Shown here piece by piece: positions 49,218 through 59,952 of a stretch of 64,000 nt of DNA. Location of the stretch: NCBI RefSeq assembly GCF_040207875.1, contig NZ_CP157942.1, forward strand, positions 496,001 to 560,000, written 5' to 3'. The number at the start of each line of letters is the position of its first letter. Positions within the stretch are counted from its first letter, which is position 1. The notes under the pieces were generated by a model. The model searched no databases, was not told where the DNA came from, and saw only the letters and a program-made list of their open reading frames with translations. This stretch comes from Wolbachia endosymbiont of Armadillidium arcangelii. Its GTDB lineage: Bacteria; Pseudomonadota; Alphaproteobacteria; Rickettsiales; Anaplasmataceae. Both the position numbers and the translations under genes were made by a program.

Positions 49218-51779
49218 TTAAATCTTTTTAACTAAGATTTCATTACCGGAAGCGTGCACTATTAGCTCATCTCCTTCTACTACTTCCCCTGATAAAACTA
49301 ACTTAGCTAGGTTATTTTGAATATATTCCTGTATTACCCTTTTTAGAGGTCTTGCTCCATATTCAGGATCATAGCCAGTTTGTGCTATTAGTTCTTTAGC
49401 TTCCTGTGACAAATTCATACTTAGTTTACGCTTAGCAAGCATCTTTTGTAAATAAGAGAATTGAACATCTATAATTTTATAAATGTCATCTTTGGTTAAG
49501 CTGTGGAATATAATAATTTCATCTAGTCTGTTTAAAAATTCTGGACGAAATGCTGATTTAACTATTTGCATCACTTCATCTTTTACGGATTCAGCAGTTC
49601 CTTTGAGCATCACCTCAGCACCAAGGTTAGAAGTTAAAATTAGTATGGTATTGCGAAAATCAATCAATTTACCGTGGCTATCGGTGAGCCTGCCTTCATC
49701 CAAAATCTGTAACAATATATTAAATATGTCTGGATTTGCCTTTTCTATTTCATCAAACAAAATTACCTGATATGGTCTTCTCCTCACTGCTTCAGTTAAC
49801 CTGCCACCTTGTTCATAACCAACATACCCAGGAGGCGCACCAATTAGCTTTGAAACAGAATGTTTTTCCATATATTCTGACATATCAAAGCGCAGAAGTG
49901 CTGATTGATCATCAAATAAAAATTCGGCAAGGGCTTTTGCCAGCTCTGTTTTTCCAACTCCGGTTGGACCCAAGAATAAAAATGAACCAAAAGGTCGATT
50001 AGTGTCTTGCACACCAGAGCGGGAGCGTCTCACTGCATTACTTATCGCTTCTATTGCACCTTTCTGTCCTATTACTCTTTTCCCTATTTCATTCTCCATA
50101 TTAAGAAGCTTTTCCTTTTCACTGTGCATCATGTTATCAACTGGAATGCCTGTCCATTTTGAAACAATATTTGCAATATCATTTTCGGTAACTTCTTTCT
50201 TTAGGAAACTATCAGTAACTTCCTCCTGACCTTTCAACTCACTTTCAAGTTGAGGAATCACACCATACATCAGTTCCCCTGCCCTTCCTAAATTTCCATT
50301 GCGCTGAGTTAATTCCAACTCTTTCCTCGCGTTATCCAATTTTTCAGCAATTTCTTGTATTTTAGCTATTTTATTCTTCTCTATCTGCCATTTACTGCTT
50401 AAGTCAGCAAATTTACTGTTTAGACTTTCAATTTCCTCATTTATCTTCCTTAAGCGTTGTTTAGAATTCTCATCACTTTCTTTTTTCAAAACCTCTGACT
50501 CGATTTTTAGCTGTATAATCTTTCTCTCAAGCTCATCAACAACCTCAGGCTTGCTGTCCATTTCAATTCTAACCCTACTTGCTGCCTCATCAATTAAATC
50601 GATCGCTTTATCAGGTAAAAACCTATCTGTTATATATCTATTAGAAAGCGTTGCAGCAGCGATTATTGCACCATCTGTAATCCTAATACCGTGATGTACC
50701 TCATATCTTTCCTTCAAGCCCCTGAGTATTGAAATAGTATCAGTTTCAGTTGGTTGAGAAATAAACACAGGCTGGAAACGTCTCGCAAGCGCAGGGTCTT
50801 TCTCTATATGTTCACGATACTCATCTAAAGTTGTAGCCCCTATACAGCGAATTTCTCCACGCGCAAGAGCAGGCTTTAGCAAATTTGAAGCATCCATTGC
50901 ACCACTTGTTGCCCCTGCTCCAACTAAAGTATGAAGCTCATCTATAAACAAAATAACTTTTCCCTCTGCTTTTGAAACCTCATTGATTACCGCTTTTAGC
51001 CTTTCTTCAAACTCCCCTCTAAACTTCGTTCCAGCAATTAATGCACCAAGATCCAAAGCTAAAACTTTTGCATCACGCAAACCAAGTGGTACGTCATTTG
51101 CAACGATTCTATTTGCAAGTCCCTCAACTATTGCAGTTTTTCCAACACCAGGCTCACCTATCAGCACTGGATTGTTCTTTGTTCGCCTCAACGATACCTG
51201 CATAGTTCTTCTGATCTCCTCATCACGGCCAATTACAGGATCAAGCTTACCTTGCATAGCAAGTTCTGTAATATCTTTTGTATACTTCTTTGCCGCATTT
51301 AATTTCTCTTCACTATTTGGCGAGTCTGCACTGCTGCCCTTTCTCATTTCTGCAACAACTGAGTTCAATTTTTGCGGTGTAACACCATTTTCCGCTAGAA
51401 TTTTACCTACAGTATCATCTTTTTGTGCAGCAAGGCCCTGCAGTAAACGCTCAACGGCAACAAATGAATCTTTGTTCCTCCTTGCAATACCGATTGAATC
51501 CTCAAAAACTTTTGCTACTTCTCTTGAAAGTTGAAGGCTGCCACTTCCTGGACCTTTAACTACTGGAAACTTTTTTATTGCACCATCTACAGCATCAGAA
51601 ATATTCTGCATATTTCCACCACAAGCGCCTATCAAATCCTGGACTAAACCTGATTCATCTTCAAGCATTACTTTCAGTAAATGCTCGGGCATAAAAACCT
51701 GATGCCCAGATCCCAATGCTTTCATTTGAGCACTCTGAATTAAGCTTTTCGCTTTTTCGGTAAATTTATTTAAATCCAT
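49218..51779 (-). CDS. clpB: ATP-dependent disaggregase ClpB
   Basis: This 853-residue AAA+ chaperone dissolves protein aggregates with DnaK. The order is an N domain (1-145), NBD1 with Walker [14 protein letters not shown] (208-220), the M-domain coiled coil (about 400-530) with [18 protein letters not shown], then NBD2 with [36 protein letters not shown] and [13 protein letters not shown]. Full length with both ATPase sites intact. It is upstream of the GDH gene, 27 bp apart. Confidence 0.97.
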   Translation of the reverse strand: MDLNKFTEKAKSLIQSAQMKALGSGHQVFMPEHLLKVMLEDESGLVQDLIGACGGNMQNISDAVDGAIKKFPVVKGPGSGSLQLSREVAKVFEDSIGIARRNKDSFVAVERLLQGLAAQKDDTVGKILAENGVTPQKLNSVVAEMRKGSSADSPNSEEKLNAAKKYTKDITELAMQGKLDPVIGRDEEIRRTMQVSLRRTKNNPVLIGEPGVGKTAIVEGLANRIVANDVPLGLRDAKVLALDLGALIAGTKFRGEFEERLKAVINEVSKAEGKVILFIDELHTLVGAGATSGAMDASNLLKPALARGEIRCIGATTLDEYREHIEKDPALARRFQPVFISQPTETDTISILRGLKERYEVHHGIRITDGAIIAAATLSNRYITDRFLPDKAIDLIDEAASRVRIEMDSKPEVVDELERKIIQLKIESEVLKKESDENSKQRLRKINEEIESLNSKFADLSSKWQIEKNKIAKIQEIAEKLDNARKELELTQRNGNLGRAGELMYGVIPQLESELKGQEEVTDSFLKKEVTENDIANIVSKWTGIPVDNMMHSEKEKLLNMENEIGKRVIGQKGAIEAISNAVRRSRSGVQDTNRPFGSFLFLGPTGVGKTELAKALAEFLFDDQSALLRFDMSEYMEKHSVSKLIGAPPGYVGYEQGGRLTEAVRRRPYQVILFDEIEKANPDIFNILLQILDEGRLTDSHGKLIDFRNTILILTSNLGAEVMLKGTAESVKDEVMQIVKSAFRPEFLNRLDEIIIFHSLTKDDIYKIIDVQFSYLQKMLAKRKLSMNLSQEAKELIAQTGYDPEYGARPLKRVIQEYIQNNLAKLVLSGEVVEGDELIVHASGNEILVKKI

Positions 51780-52023
51780 AATACAAATTTAACTCATACT
51801 TGCTGGTATATATAGCAACTACTTCCTCAATTTTAAACCTAAAGTCATTTATCGATAAAGATTACAAACAAAAATTTTCTAGATTTACACAAAGTAGGGG
51901 AAAAAAGATTTTTGTAAAAAATAGAATTATATTAAGTATATATTTTAATTATTAGAGAAATGATGAATATTGATAATTTTACTATAAGGCCCTTAACAAC
52001 ACAAAGCACATCAACATCCATAA

Positions 52024-52360
52024 TTTCTATGCTCTTTTATAAAAGAATATTTTACTCTTTTTAGTTGGCAAGGGCTTTTCTTTATCATAAGGAGCTAACT
52101 TTCCTTTTCCTGGAAATGCGTCTGCTCCAGACATTTTTTCATTATATTTTCTTACCACCTGCTTAACAAATCGCCACTTATACCCAAATCTTTTGCTATT
52201 TTTGCTGGGTTAACCCGTTTCTTTGACCAGCTTAATTGCTTCTAATTTAAATTCTGCTGTATATTCCCTTCTATTTGCCATATCACACTTCTTTGAAAAA
52301 ACATTTTATTTTATTTCAAAAACGTCTTAACTTCCTTCTACTTTTTCTGGGTAAGGTTAC
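52024..52360 (-). pseudogene. IS3-family orfA fragment
   Basis: From the ATG at 52281 it reads MANRREYTAEFKLEAIKLVK with an in-frame TAA after ETG. Then come RFVKQVVRKYNEKMSGADAF and KLAPYDKEKPLPTKKSK. The terminal repeat CTACTTTTTCTGGGTAAGG is at about 52340-52358. It is related to the IS3 element at 33.5 kb but only the 5' end of the element is present here. No orfB. Confidence 0.7.
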
Positions 52361-52379
52361 TAATCCGTAAGGCCAAAAA

Positions 52380-53003
52380 TTATACAAGAAGTCTATTGAA
52401 ATCACGTATATCGATTGTTGTGAAGTCACATAATTGTTCTGTAGAGCTATGCCCTGTAATAATTACTGTACCGTTCTGCTCAGAGCGTATTGAGATTAGG
52501 TTCAATACTAATTCACACGTTGTGCTATCAAGATTACAGAAGGGTTCATCTATCAGCCAAACATTTGCATTAAAAATTAAGAGGCGAGCAAGCGCAACCC
52601 TTCTTTTCCATCCTACAGAAAGTTCACTATATTTGATATTAAGTACAGGTTGCAACTGTAAGCAACAAACGGCTGCCATAATTAATTCTCTAGTGTTCCG
52701 TATTCTTGCCCAGAATTCTATGTTTTCACCAGCTGTTAAGCTATCTTTACAGGCGTTTTTATGGCCTATATAGACCATGGAAGGTATATAGGATTTTATG
52801 TCATCATATATATCCTTTCCACAGTACATTATATTGCCTGATACTGGTGGCAAAAGTCCAGATAAACTTCTAATTAAGCTGGTTTTACCACTACCATTTG
52901 GACCAGTAACTAAAATCTTTGATTTTGGCTTAGCTTTAAAACTAAGATTTTCAAATAATACTCTGTTATTGCGAGCGCAGGATAAATTTTCACATTCTAG
53001 CAT
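52380..53003 (-). CDS. ccmA: heme exporter ATPase, cytochrome c maturation
   Basis: This 207-residue ABC ATPase powers release of heme-bound CcmE with CcmB and CcmC. Walker A is GPNGSGKTSL (34-43), the signature is ELSVGWKRRVALARLL, Walker B is VWLIDEPFCNLD, and the switch His is in IITGHSS. Length is typical. The gene is three bases downstream of a small membrane-anchored protein gene, so both share a transcript. ccmC is at 5.9 kb. Confidence 0.9.
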   Translation of the reverse strand: MLECENLSCARNNRVLFENLSFKAKPKSKILVTGPNGSGKTSLIRSLSGLLPPVSGNIMYCGKDIYDDIKSYIPSMVYIGHKNACKDSLTAGENIEFWARIRNTRELIMAAVCCLQLQPVLNIKYSELSVGWKRRVALARLLIFNANVWLIDEPFCNLDSTTCELVLNLISIRSEQNGTVIITGHSSTEQLCDFTTIDIRDFNRLLV

Positions 53004-53006
53004 GAA

Positions 53007-53438
53007 TTATCTGCCCTTTCCTTTATGCTTCCCTTGAGTTGAAGCCTGAGCTTTTACAAATAGCTCCCAAAACCCTTTCTGTCCGCCTTCCCTATGTATC
53101 AATTGTGCAAAACGCTGCATTAAACCATTACCTATCATAACCATCTTTGTCCACTTACCTACCGGTTTTGCTATATCAACTATTTCTAGATCATCTTTGT
53201 AAACTTGTATATCTTTTTGCTTCTCGCGTAGCATTTCCTGTTGTTTCATCAGCTCTCTTTGCTTATTTTTTTGATATAATTCATTAAATTTTCTGTCTTC
53301 TTCCCACTCTTCTTCAAGGACTTTTTTAGGAAATACGATTCTCCTAATCCGATCTCTGTATATTTTTCTAAAAAAGAAAAATACTGTAATTACAGCAAGT
53401 AATGTTGTGCTATATATAATGGTTTGTCCGAAAGGCAT
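53007..53438 (-). CDS. membrane-anchored charged protein, unknown
   Basis: This 143-residue protein has one N-terminal hydrophobic segment (IIYSTTLLAVITVFFFF), followed by basic residues and then a helical region rich in K, E, Q and R (YQKNKQRELMKQQEMLREKQ). The tail is WELFVKAQASTQGKHKGKGR. The family is not recognised. It precedes ccmA with a three-base gap, so a link to cytochrome maturation or simply shared transcription is possible. Confidence 0.6.
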   Translation of the reverse strand: MPFGQTIIYSTTLLAVITVFFFFRKIYRDRIRRIVFPKKVLEEEWEEDRKFNELYQKNKQRELMKQQEMLREKQKDIQVYKDDLEIVDIAKPVGKWTKMVMIGNGLMQRFAQLIHREGGQKGFWELFVKAQASTQGKHKGKGR

Positions 53439-53564
53439 TTTTCGTACTCAGCTTATTGGAAAGCAGTATTTATAATTATACCATAACTATAGAAATTTTG
53501 CAATTTCTTCTCTGAAGAAAGACAGTAGACTGAAACTTTCTAAAGGACAAAAACAACGTATTAT

Positions 53565-53916
53565 AATAGCAAGCTTAAAAATCCTCTATATTTAGCTACC
53601 ATTAATAATCATGAAGAGGTAGTACGTGCTCTGTTGAAAGAAGAAAGTATTGATGTTAATGCAAAAAATATTATGAAACAGACTCCTCTGGATTTGGCTG
53701 ACATTCTGGGCTATAAAGATATAGTAGGTGCTCTAAAAGCAAAAGAGGAAGGTATTGATATAACAGATAAAAACGAAAATATTCCTTTTATTAATGACTG
53801 ATAAAGAAACACAATCTGATAAACTCAATTTACTAGATAAAGATGAGAGTGATATACAACAACTTAGTGATGATTTTTCTTTTGAGCAATTTACACAAAG
53901 TGACCAGCTACTTTAG
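53565..53916 (+). pseudogene. ankyrin-repeat gene fragment
   Basis: The frame reads LYLATINNHEEVVRALLKEE and QTPLDLADILGYKDIVGALK, about two ankyrin repeats. A shift near 53799 leads to a hydrophilic tail (DKDESDIQQLSDDFSFEQF) ending at 53916. No start codon or N-terminal part is found. It looks like the 3' end of a former ankyrin gene. Confidence 0.65.
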
Positions 53917-54001
53917 AGAACTAAGTCTGATTACTATGATGATTTTTGCAGAGATATAGAGAAAAACTTAACATTGCTTAATTTTTATGGTAGCTAATAG
54001 C

Positions 54002-54595
54002 TTACTTCACTTCCACCAAGGGAATATTATTCCAGCTATTGCTGCTGTAGTTATCAATAGAAGCGTTTAGGTAATCTGTATCAAAACGCACGGGCACATC
54101 AAATTCAAAACTTGCAATAATTATTGTGCCTTTTGCTGGTGGCTTCATAAATGTGATTTCTCCTGTTGAATGATTTATTGAATATTTTTCTGTCTCTTCA
54201 CCATCTAGGTAAATTTTTATTGTATCATGCACTGGCTTTTTAATCGTTCGTGTATGCTTGTCTTTTTCACTTATGTAAGTTTTGATCGGTTGAAAGGTCG
54301 TTTTTTTATCGTCTCCTATGCCAATTTCTTGATTGACAACTGTAAAGTCTGACCAATCCTTAAAACGAAACCCTATTGCTTTACCTTTTCGTGCCTGAAA
54401 AAATGTTATGAGTTCTGTTAGCTGCTCGTTTGACCTGACTCCATAAGCTATATTGTATCTGGCACGTGCATGAGACCAATTGATATTGCGCTGTTCACAA
54501 CCATTATGAGTTGTTACAACGTCAGTAGAAAATTCCGGTCCTCCAGTGGACCCATAAGATATATTTTCTGGAAATCTAATTTCTGTAAATGGCAT
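54002..54595 (-). CDS. DUF2460 / TIGR02217 tail protein, gene-transfer-agent type
   Basis: This 197-residue protein has the DUF2460 order: FTEIRFPENISYGSTGGPEF at the start, RARYNIAYGVRSNEQLTELI, FFQARKGKAIGFRFKDWSDF and a C-terminal FDVPVRFDTDYLNAS. In the Rhodobacter gene transfer agent the homologue is the distal tail protein. It stands alone, with no capsid, portal or other tail gene around it. It is full length and open, which suggests selection, but no other GTA gene is in the window. Confidence 0.85.
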   Translation of the reverse strand: MPFTEIRFPENISYGSTGGPEFSTDVVTTHNGCEQRNINWSHARARYNIAYGVRSNEQLTELITFFQARKGKAIGFRFKDWSDFTVVNQEIGIGDDKKTTFQPIKTYISEKDKHTRTIKKPVHDTIKIYLDGEETEKYSINHSTGEITFMKPPAKGTIIIASFEFDVPVRFDTDYLNASIDNYSSNSWNNIPLVEVK

Positions 54596-54756
54596 ATGTC
54601 CTCCTATGAAAATGAAGTTGAGATATTTTAGCTAAAAAAAAGTGTGGTTTATGCAAGTTACAACAAACACTTAATATTATCTAGGTTTCTAGATAATATT
54701 AAGAGATGAAGTAAATGTAAGATGTTGATTACTAGTGAAAGAAGAAACCAGTAATA

Positions 54757-55146
54757 TTATGACTGCATAGAGGGTTGTAATAATGGTAATTTTTCAGACA
54801 CTTCAGCTTCTTCCAGAAGCGCCAATGGCTTTTCTATCGCTTTAGCTTGTTTACGGTCTTGATCTAAAAAATATGTAATTAATCCAGCAGCTATGCCAAC
54901 AAGAGGAGAGGCTATGATTGCACCAAGTAATACAAAACCGGCTAAACTTTCTGAAGCCCATACTACTACCATAGACACAACCAATCCAAGTGCAGCAAAA
55001 GCAGGAATGGTAGCAAAGACAAGCTTTAAAGCATCACATATAGAGCTTACTTCTTTTTCTTTAAGAGCAGTCTTTAAATCCTTAATCGTCTTTTGACCAT
55101 TTTTTGTTTCAGGAATTATTGAATCTAAATTTGTGTTACCAGTCAT
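54757..55146 (-). CDS. small membrane-hairpin protein, unknown
   Basis: This 129-residue protein has a charged N-terminus and two close hydrophobic segments (LVFATIPAFAALGLVVSMVVV and AGFVLLGAIIASPLVGIAAG). A charged tail ends LLEEAEVSEKLPLLQPS. The shape resembles other hairpin proteins in this window. The family is not recognised and no signal peptide is seen. Confidence 0.6.
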   Translation of the reverse strand: MTGNTNLDSIIPETKNGQKTIKDLKTALKEKEVSSICDALKLVFATIPAFAALGLVVSMVVVWASESLAGFVLLGAIIASPLVGIAAGLITYFLDQDRKQAKAIEKPLALLEEAEVSEKLPLLQPSMQS

Positions 55147-55403
55147 ATCATTTTCCTAAACAATGTTAATTTATTAAAAATATAATAAATTTTATTAAAA
55201 GTCAAATAAAATAGATAGTTAAGCTTTATCATATTGAACTCCAGTAAATTTAAATTTTTTTTTACAGATTGACCAGTGTTTGTAAACTGGCTACGCTCAA
55301 ATTATAGATGTTACTTGCCTTCTTGAGCTATTATGCAATGTAAGATTATCACACCTAACCTTACTATACTGAGGTTCATTTGCTCTGTCAAGCAAGAAAT
55401 TTA

Positions 55404-56144
55404 TTAGCCCTTTAACTCATCCACCTTTTTGCGCAGTACATTCAAATCAGTTGTTCCTACAAAAAGACTATCTCCAATTATCAAAAAAGGTGTACCGCCT
55501 ACTCCCAAATCCCTTACTAAAAGTTTGCTGTTGTTTATCATTTGCTCAATTTTGTCTGCATTATCCTTCATAGAGTTATTAAAATCGTCCTCGTTAATCC
55601 CTATATTTTTTACTATACCTAATATAGTTTCATTCGAAAATTCTCCTCTGTGACTTAAGGCAGCATAGTGAAAATCTAAGTACTTTTCTTTATCGATAAA
55701 ATAAGTGGCTAGAGCACCTTTTACTGCCTTTAAAGAGTTGTTACCAAGTATTGGAGCATCCCTAAAAATATACTTAACTTTGCCATCATTGATCAATTGT
55801 TTTACATCATCCTTCATAGCTTTACAGTAACCACAAGAATAGTCAAAAAACCCTACAGCTATGACATTGCTATTTTCATTTCCTGAGTAAGGATAAGCGG
55901 AGTCGAATATTTCATTTTTATGCTGAGAAATTTTACTTTTGATTGCATTAGCATAACTACCTTTAGCTGATTCTTCCCGAAGAGTTTTTATGATCTTATC
56001 AAAATTTTTACTGATGTAGTCATCTAATCTCTCACTTATATAGTCATCATTTAAGACTTGACTGCGATGTGAAAGCCAATTGTTTATTACTGGTAAACTT
56101 GCTACTGCAAATATAAAAATCAATAAAAATGGTATCTTAGACAT
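55404..56144 (-). CDS. DsbA-family thiol-disulfide oxidoreductase
   Basis: This 246-residue periplasmic protein has an N-terminal signal or anchor (IPFLLIFIFAVASLPVI). A helical region precedes the thioredoxin fold, which has redox motif CGYC (104-107) in FFDYSCGYCKAM. The cis-Pro loop is VGGTPFLII. It matches the Com1/DsbA-like group of alphaproteobacteria, which introduce or isomerise disulfides in secreted proteins. The extra helical N-terminal region could serve dimerisation (inference). Confidence 0.88.
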   Translation of the reverse strand: MSKIPFLLIFIFAVASLPVINNWLSHRSQVLNDDYISERLDDYISKNFDKIIKTLREESAKGSYANAIKSKISQHKNEIFDSAYPYSGNENSNVIAVGFFDYSCGYCKAMKDDVKQLINDGKVKYIFRDAPILGNNSLKAVKGALATYFIDKEKYLDFHYAALSHRGEFSNETILGIVKNIGINEDDFNNSMKDNADKIEQMINNSKLLVRDLGVGGTPFLIIGDSLFVGTTDLNVLRKKVDELKG

Positions 56145-56508
56145 ACACTTACTTAAAAGAGATAATTAAGACACATTATAGTAAAGAAATGTTGAATGTT
56201 AATATATAAAAATATTTGCATCAAAACTTAGTATATTGTTATATTAGAAAACTTGGCGCGGGCATTTCAGAAGTTTTAGGTGGTCTTTACCGCCAGGTAT
56301 ATCAACTGTAAATGTGGTAAAAAAAGTTGATATATTATAACCGCCGCGTATAATACTAACAAACGCGGCGGTAAATTATATGAATGATTGGTAAAGAAAC
56401 AGCCGTCCTATAGAAAGTAAGTTTCTTTCCTAATTAGCTGGCTGTTTGTATTGTAGGTGGCATTGTGTAAGTCTAATAAAATGATTTTTCAGTAAATGTG
56501 GTGACGTA
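56145..56508. other. 364-bp intergenic region with three strong hairpins
   Basis: Within 140 bp lie GGTGG...CCGCC (about 56279-56294), TATATCAAC/GTTGATATA (56298-56306 and 56326-56334) and ACCGCCGCGT/ACGCGGCGGT (56340-56349 and 56363-56372). The GC-rich stems stand out in AT-rich DNA. No ORF is supported. It precedes the DUF3857 gene on the plus strand. It may be an RNA gene or a palindromic repeat cluster. Confidence 0.5.
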
Positions 56509-58395
56509 ATGAAATTTTTAAAAACTCTCTTTAACTTAGCATTGGTAGTATTTTTTGTAACTTCTGCAGCTGAAGCAAGGTGGAGTAAGTATGAAGATGC
56601 TTCTATTGAGTATAAGTTTTCTAATGTTAACATTAATGTTAATAAAGATGGTACCTACGAAACGGAAGTAGAACTTCAAGCAAAAATACTCAAGGAGTCT
56701 GGGCGTGATAGATTTTCCCTGTATAGTTTAATCTACAATGATGATAGTGCAGATTTGACTGTTTTAGAAGCTAAAACAGCTTATAACGGAGAGGAATATA
56801 TAGTCACTGAAGACATGATAGAGGATAAACCGCTAGCTAGTCCTAGTAAAGGCTTCGATCAGTTAAGGCAAGTAACTATATCGTTTCCTAAAATAGAAAT
56901 TGGTACAGAAGTATATTTAAGGTATAAACAAGTTAACAAAAAGGTTCCTATTGATAACTTTTATGGTCGTACTTTTAACTATTGGGGAAATTATTTACAA
57001 GCAGACAATACTAAAATCAATTCTGAATTACCCCTGGAGATTAAAGTTAATGATCCAAGAGAAGTATTAGAAATCGCTGAGGAAAAAAATGATGATATAC
57101 ACTCTATAAGCATTGCTCTGAAGAAAGCAGTTTATGAAAACACAACAAATGAACCACATAATGGAATATTGAATATTAAACACAACACTTGGGTATCACT
57201 TTCAAGCCTATCTAAATGGGAGGATTTAGCTAAAAAGTTAGCTCCTGGTTATCATAGCGTCATTAACCAGCCACTTCCTGCAACTTTTAAAGCTATAGCA
57301 GAATCTGCTACCAGTGAGAGTACTGATGAAGATAAGATCAATGCTGTTACTTCTTTATTGAATGAAAAAGTTCAGTACATGGGAGACTGGCGTACAGTGT
57401 CAGGAAAATTTTTTCCGAGAGATTTGGAGAAAATTGCTGATTCTCAAGTTGGGGATTGCAAAGACTTTTCTGCTAGCACGGCTGCTATTTTGCAAAAATT
57501 TGGTTATAAAGTTCAACCTATTTTAGTTATGAGAGGAACTACTAGCATTTCGAATTTTGAAGCAGCGTTACCCAATATGGGTAATTTTAATCATGTGATG
57601 CTCAAAGTAACAAATAAAGGTGGAAAAATATATTGGATTGATCCAACTAATACCGTCAGTATGGCACAGGGTATTTTTCCAGACATTGCTGATAGGAACG
57701 CTCTAGTACTCGATTCTGAGGAAGCGGATTACATAAAAATTCCTGCTGTACAAGGTGAAAATTCAAAAGTGATATCCCATAGTGAATTAACTATAGAAGA
57801 TAATGTTGTAAATGAATATGGCCAGCTTATCGTGCAAGGGGAAGCAGCTCTAGGCTTAACAGGTGTTGGATTATATTATTCAGATGAGCAATTAAGAGAT
57901 TCTGTTTTTCGTATGATTAGTGGAGTATATCTTGATGAAGAAGAAAAGAAGTTCTTAGAATTGCCTGACCTTACTTCGCGTAATGTAGAGGATCTTATAA
58001 TTAAGTATGAATTTCAGAAAAAAAATAAGGTTTTTAAGACAAATCTAGGGCCTGCTTTAAATTTAGGAGACAATTGGCTTAATGATGTTGTGAATACAGC
58101 TTCTGACCAAGTATCAGACCTTTTTATCGGTGTACCTAAAACTAAGGAAAGCCATATGATAATAAAAAATATCAAAATTAAAAATTGTGAAAGTTTGAAT
58201 TTTGAAATAGATTCTCCTTGGTTATATGTAAATAGATCATGTAAATATCAAAATGACGGAACTGAATTTAGCAATGTAATAGCTATAAAGAAAAGTTTTA
58301 TTACTAATGAAGAATTAAAGACTGCTGAGTATAAAAACTTAAAAAGCGAGTTGGAGAATAATTTTTCTAGAGCTTCTATAATAATAAGTGAATGA
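56509..58395 (+). CDS. secreted DUF3857 / transglutaminase-like protein
   Basis: This 628-residue protein starts with a signal peptide (LKTLFNLALVVFFVTSAAEA, cleavage after about 23). A DUF3857 domain follows (about 30-230), then a transglutaminase-like domain whose triad is visible: Cys317 in QVGDCKDFSA, His362 in GNFNHVMLK and Asp378 in YWIDPTN. A C-terminal region of unknown fold follows. Such proteins are usually periplasmic or outer-membrane associated and may cut or crosslink peptides. The reaction is unknown. ubiD follows after 47 bp. Confidence 0.85.
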   Translation: MKFLKTLFNLALVVFFVTSAAEARWSKYEDASIEYKFSNVNINVNKDGTYETEVELQAKILKESGRDRFSLYSLIYNDDSADLTVLEAKTAYNGEEYIVTEDMIEDKPLASPSKGFDQLRQVTISFPKIEIGTEVYLRYKQVNKKVPIDNFYGRTFNYWGNYLQADNTKINSELPLEIKVNDPREVLEIAEEKNDDIHSISIALKKAVYENTTNEPHNGILNIKHNTWVSLSSLSKWEDLAKKLAPGYHSVINQPLPATFKAIAESATSESTDEDKINAVTSLLNEKVQYMGDWRTVSGKFFPRDLEKIADSQVGDCKDFSASTAAILQKFGYKVQPILVMRGTTSISNFEAALPNMGNFNHVMLKVTNKGGKIYWIDPTNTVSMAQGIFPDIADRNALVLDSEEADYIKIPAVQGENSKVISHSELTIEDNVVNEYGQLIVQGEAALGLTGVGLYYSDEQLRDSVFRMISGVYLDEEEKKFLELPDLTSRNVEDLIIKYEFQKKNKVFKTNLGPALNLGDNWLNDVVNTASDQVSDLFIGVPKTKESHMIIKNIKIKNCESLNFEIDSPWLYVNRSCKYQNDGTEFSNVIAIKKSFITNEELKTAEYKNLKSELENNFSRASIIISE

Positions 58396-58442
58396 GTTGT
58401 GCTGGGGAAAACACTTCTTAAAAGGCTTAAAATTTTTAAAAT

Positions 58443-59921
58443 ATGTACAACAACTTACGCGACTTCATCAAAGCCTTAGAAGAGAAAAAAGATCTAATTA
58501 GGATTAAAAAGGAAGTTTCAACAGTTCTGGAAATGACAGAAATTCATCGCAGAGTCTTGTCAAACAAAGGACCAGCTATCATCTTTGAAAACGTTGTCAC
58601 AGAAAACGGCAAAAACTCGATTCCAGTTCTGGTGAATTTATTTGGTACTATTGAGAGAATTGCATTGGGACTTGCTGGTGAGCTAAGAGATTTAGGTAAA
58701 CTTCTAGCATTTTTGCGATCACCTGAGCCACCCAAAACCTTCAAGGATGCTGTGAAGATGTTTCCTTTGCTGAAAGTTGTATTGTCAATGCGAAGCAAAG
58801 TTGTGAGCAAAGCTCCATGTCAAGAGGTGGTGCTGACTGGGGATAAGGTTGACTTAGGTCTGCTGCCTATTCAGACATGCTGGCCAAATGAGCCTGCACC
58901 GCTTATCACCTGGCCGCTTGTGGTCACAAAAGGACCAACAGCAGACAAGCAAGATAACTTTAATCTTGGAATATATCGTATGCAGGTCGTGGATAAAAAA
59001 ACGACTTTAATGCGCTGGCTTGCACATCGTGGTGGTGCAGGTCACCATAAACGATGGAAAGAGAGCGGGCAAAATGTGAAATTTCCTGCTGCTGCTGTGA
59101 TTGGTAGTGATCCTGCAACAATTATTGCTGCGGTAACTCCGGTGCCAGAAACATTGTCGGAATACCAATTTGCTGGGCTGCTGCGCAAAAAGCCTCTTGA
59201 GCTTGTAAATTGTAGAACTATTCCCCTTCAGGTTCCAGCTCACGCAGAGATCGTTTTGGAAGGCTATATGAGTTTGGATAGGTATCAAGATGAAGGGCCA
59301 TACGGAGACCATACCGGTTACTATAATTCTGTTGAGCAATTTCCTGAATTTAATATTACTGCAATTACAATGCGCAAAACCCCGATTTATCTCAGCACTT
59401 TCACTGGCAAGCCACCTGATGAACCATCAATTCTTGGTGAAGCGCTCAATGAAATTTTTGTACCAATTCTTGTCAATCAATTTCCAGAGATAGTGGACTT
59501 TTACCTGCCTCCAGAAGGTTGCTCATATAGAATAGCGATAGTGTCGATAAAAAAATCTTATCCTGGACACGCAAAAAGAATTGTTATGGGTATACTCTCT
59601 TTTCTCAAGCAATTTTTATACACGAAATTTATTATAGTTGTTGATGATGATATAAATATACGTGATTGGAAGGAAGTGATGTGGTCAATGTCAACAAGAA
59701 TGGACCCTGTGCGTGATACAATCATGATAGAGAATGCCCCTATTGATTATTTAGATTTTGCCTCTCCTGAAAGCGGACTTGGAGGTAAAATAGGGTTTGA
59801 TGCAACAAACAAACTTCCACCTGAAACCAAACGAGAGTGGGGAAGAAAAATTAAAATGGATGAAGAAATAGTAAAAAAAGTTACAGAGAAGTGGGGAGAA
59901 TATGGATTGACAGGTGATTAA
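58443..59921 (+). CDS. ubiD: 3-octaprenyl-4-hydroxybenzoate decarboxylase
   Basis: This 492-residue prenylated-FMN-dependent decarboxylase works in ubiquinone synthesis. Motifs are [21 protein letters not shown] at the start (in two parts), [28 protein letters not shown] and the catalytic region [12 protein letters not shown] with its Glu. [10 protein letters not shown] and [16 protein letters not shown] follow. Length is typical. It is co-directional with the gene upstream. UbiX, which makes the cofactor, is not in the window. Confidence 0.95.
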   Translation: MYNNLRDFIKALEEKKDLIRIKKEVSTVLEMTEIHRRVLSNKGPAIIFENVVTENGKNSIPVLVNLFGTIERIALGLAGELRDLGKLLAFLRSPEPPKTFKDAVKMFPLLKVVLSMRSKVVSKAPCQEVVLTGDKVDLGLLPIQTCWPNEPAPLITWPLVVTKGPTADKQDNFNLGIYRMQVVDKKTTLMRWLAHRGGAGHHKRWKESGQNVKFPAAAVIGSDPATIIAAVTPVPETLSEYQFAGLLRKKPLELVNCRTIPLQVPAHAEIVLEGYMSLDRYQDEGPYGDHTGYYNSVEQFPEFNITAITMRKTPIYLSTFTGKPPDEPSILGEALNEIFVPILVNQFPEIVDFYLPPEGCSYRIAIVSIKKSYPGHAKRIVMGILSFLKQFLYTKFIIVVDDDINIRDWKEVMWSMSTRMDPVRDTIMIENAPIDYLDFASPESGLGGKIGFDATNKLPPETKREWGRKIKMDEEIVKKVTEKWGEYGLTGD

Positions 59922-59952
59922 ACTATGATGTAGACTACCGCCGTGTATTTAG

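Noticed and set aside
50983..51534. 183-residue plus-strand ORF opposite clpB
   Set aside because: It is an antisense shadow of clpB with no promoter, no ribosome-binding site and serine/phenylalanine-rich composition typical of such shadows.
53565..53916. Ankyrin fragment as a functional short gene
   Set aside because: No start codon, a frame change near 53799 and missing N-terminal repeats indicate a remnant.
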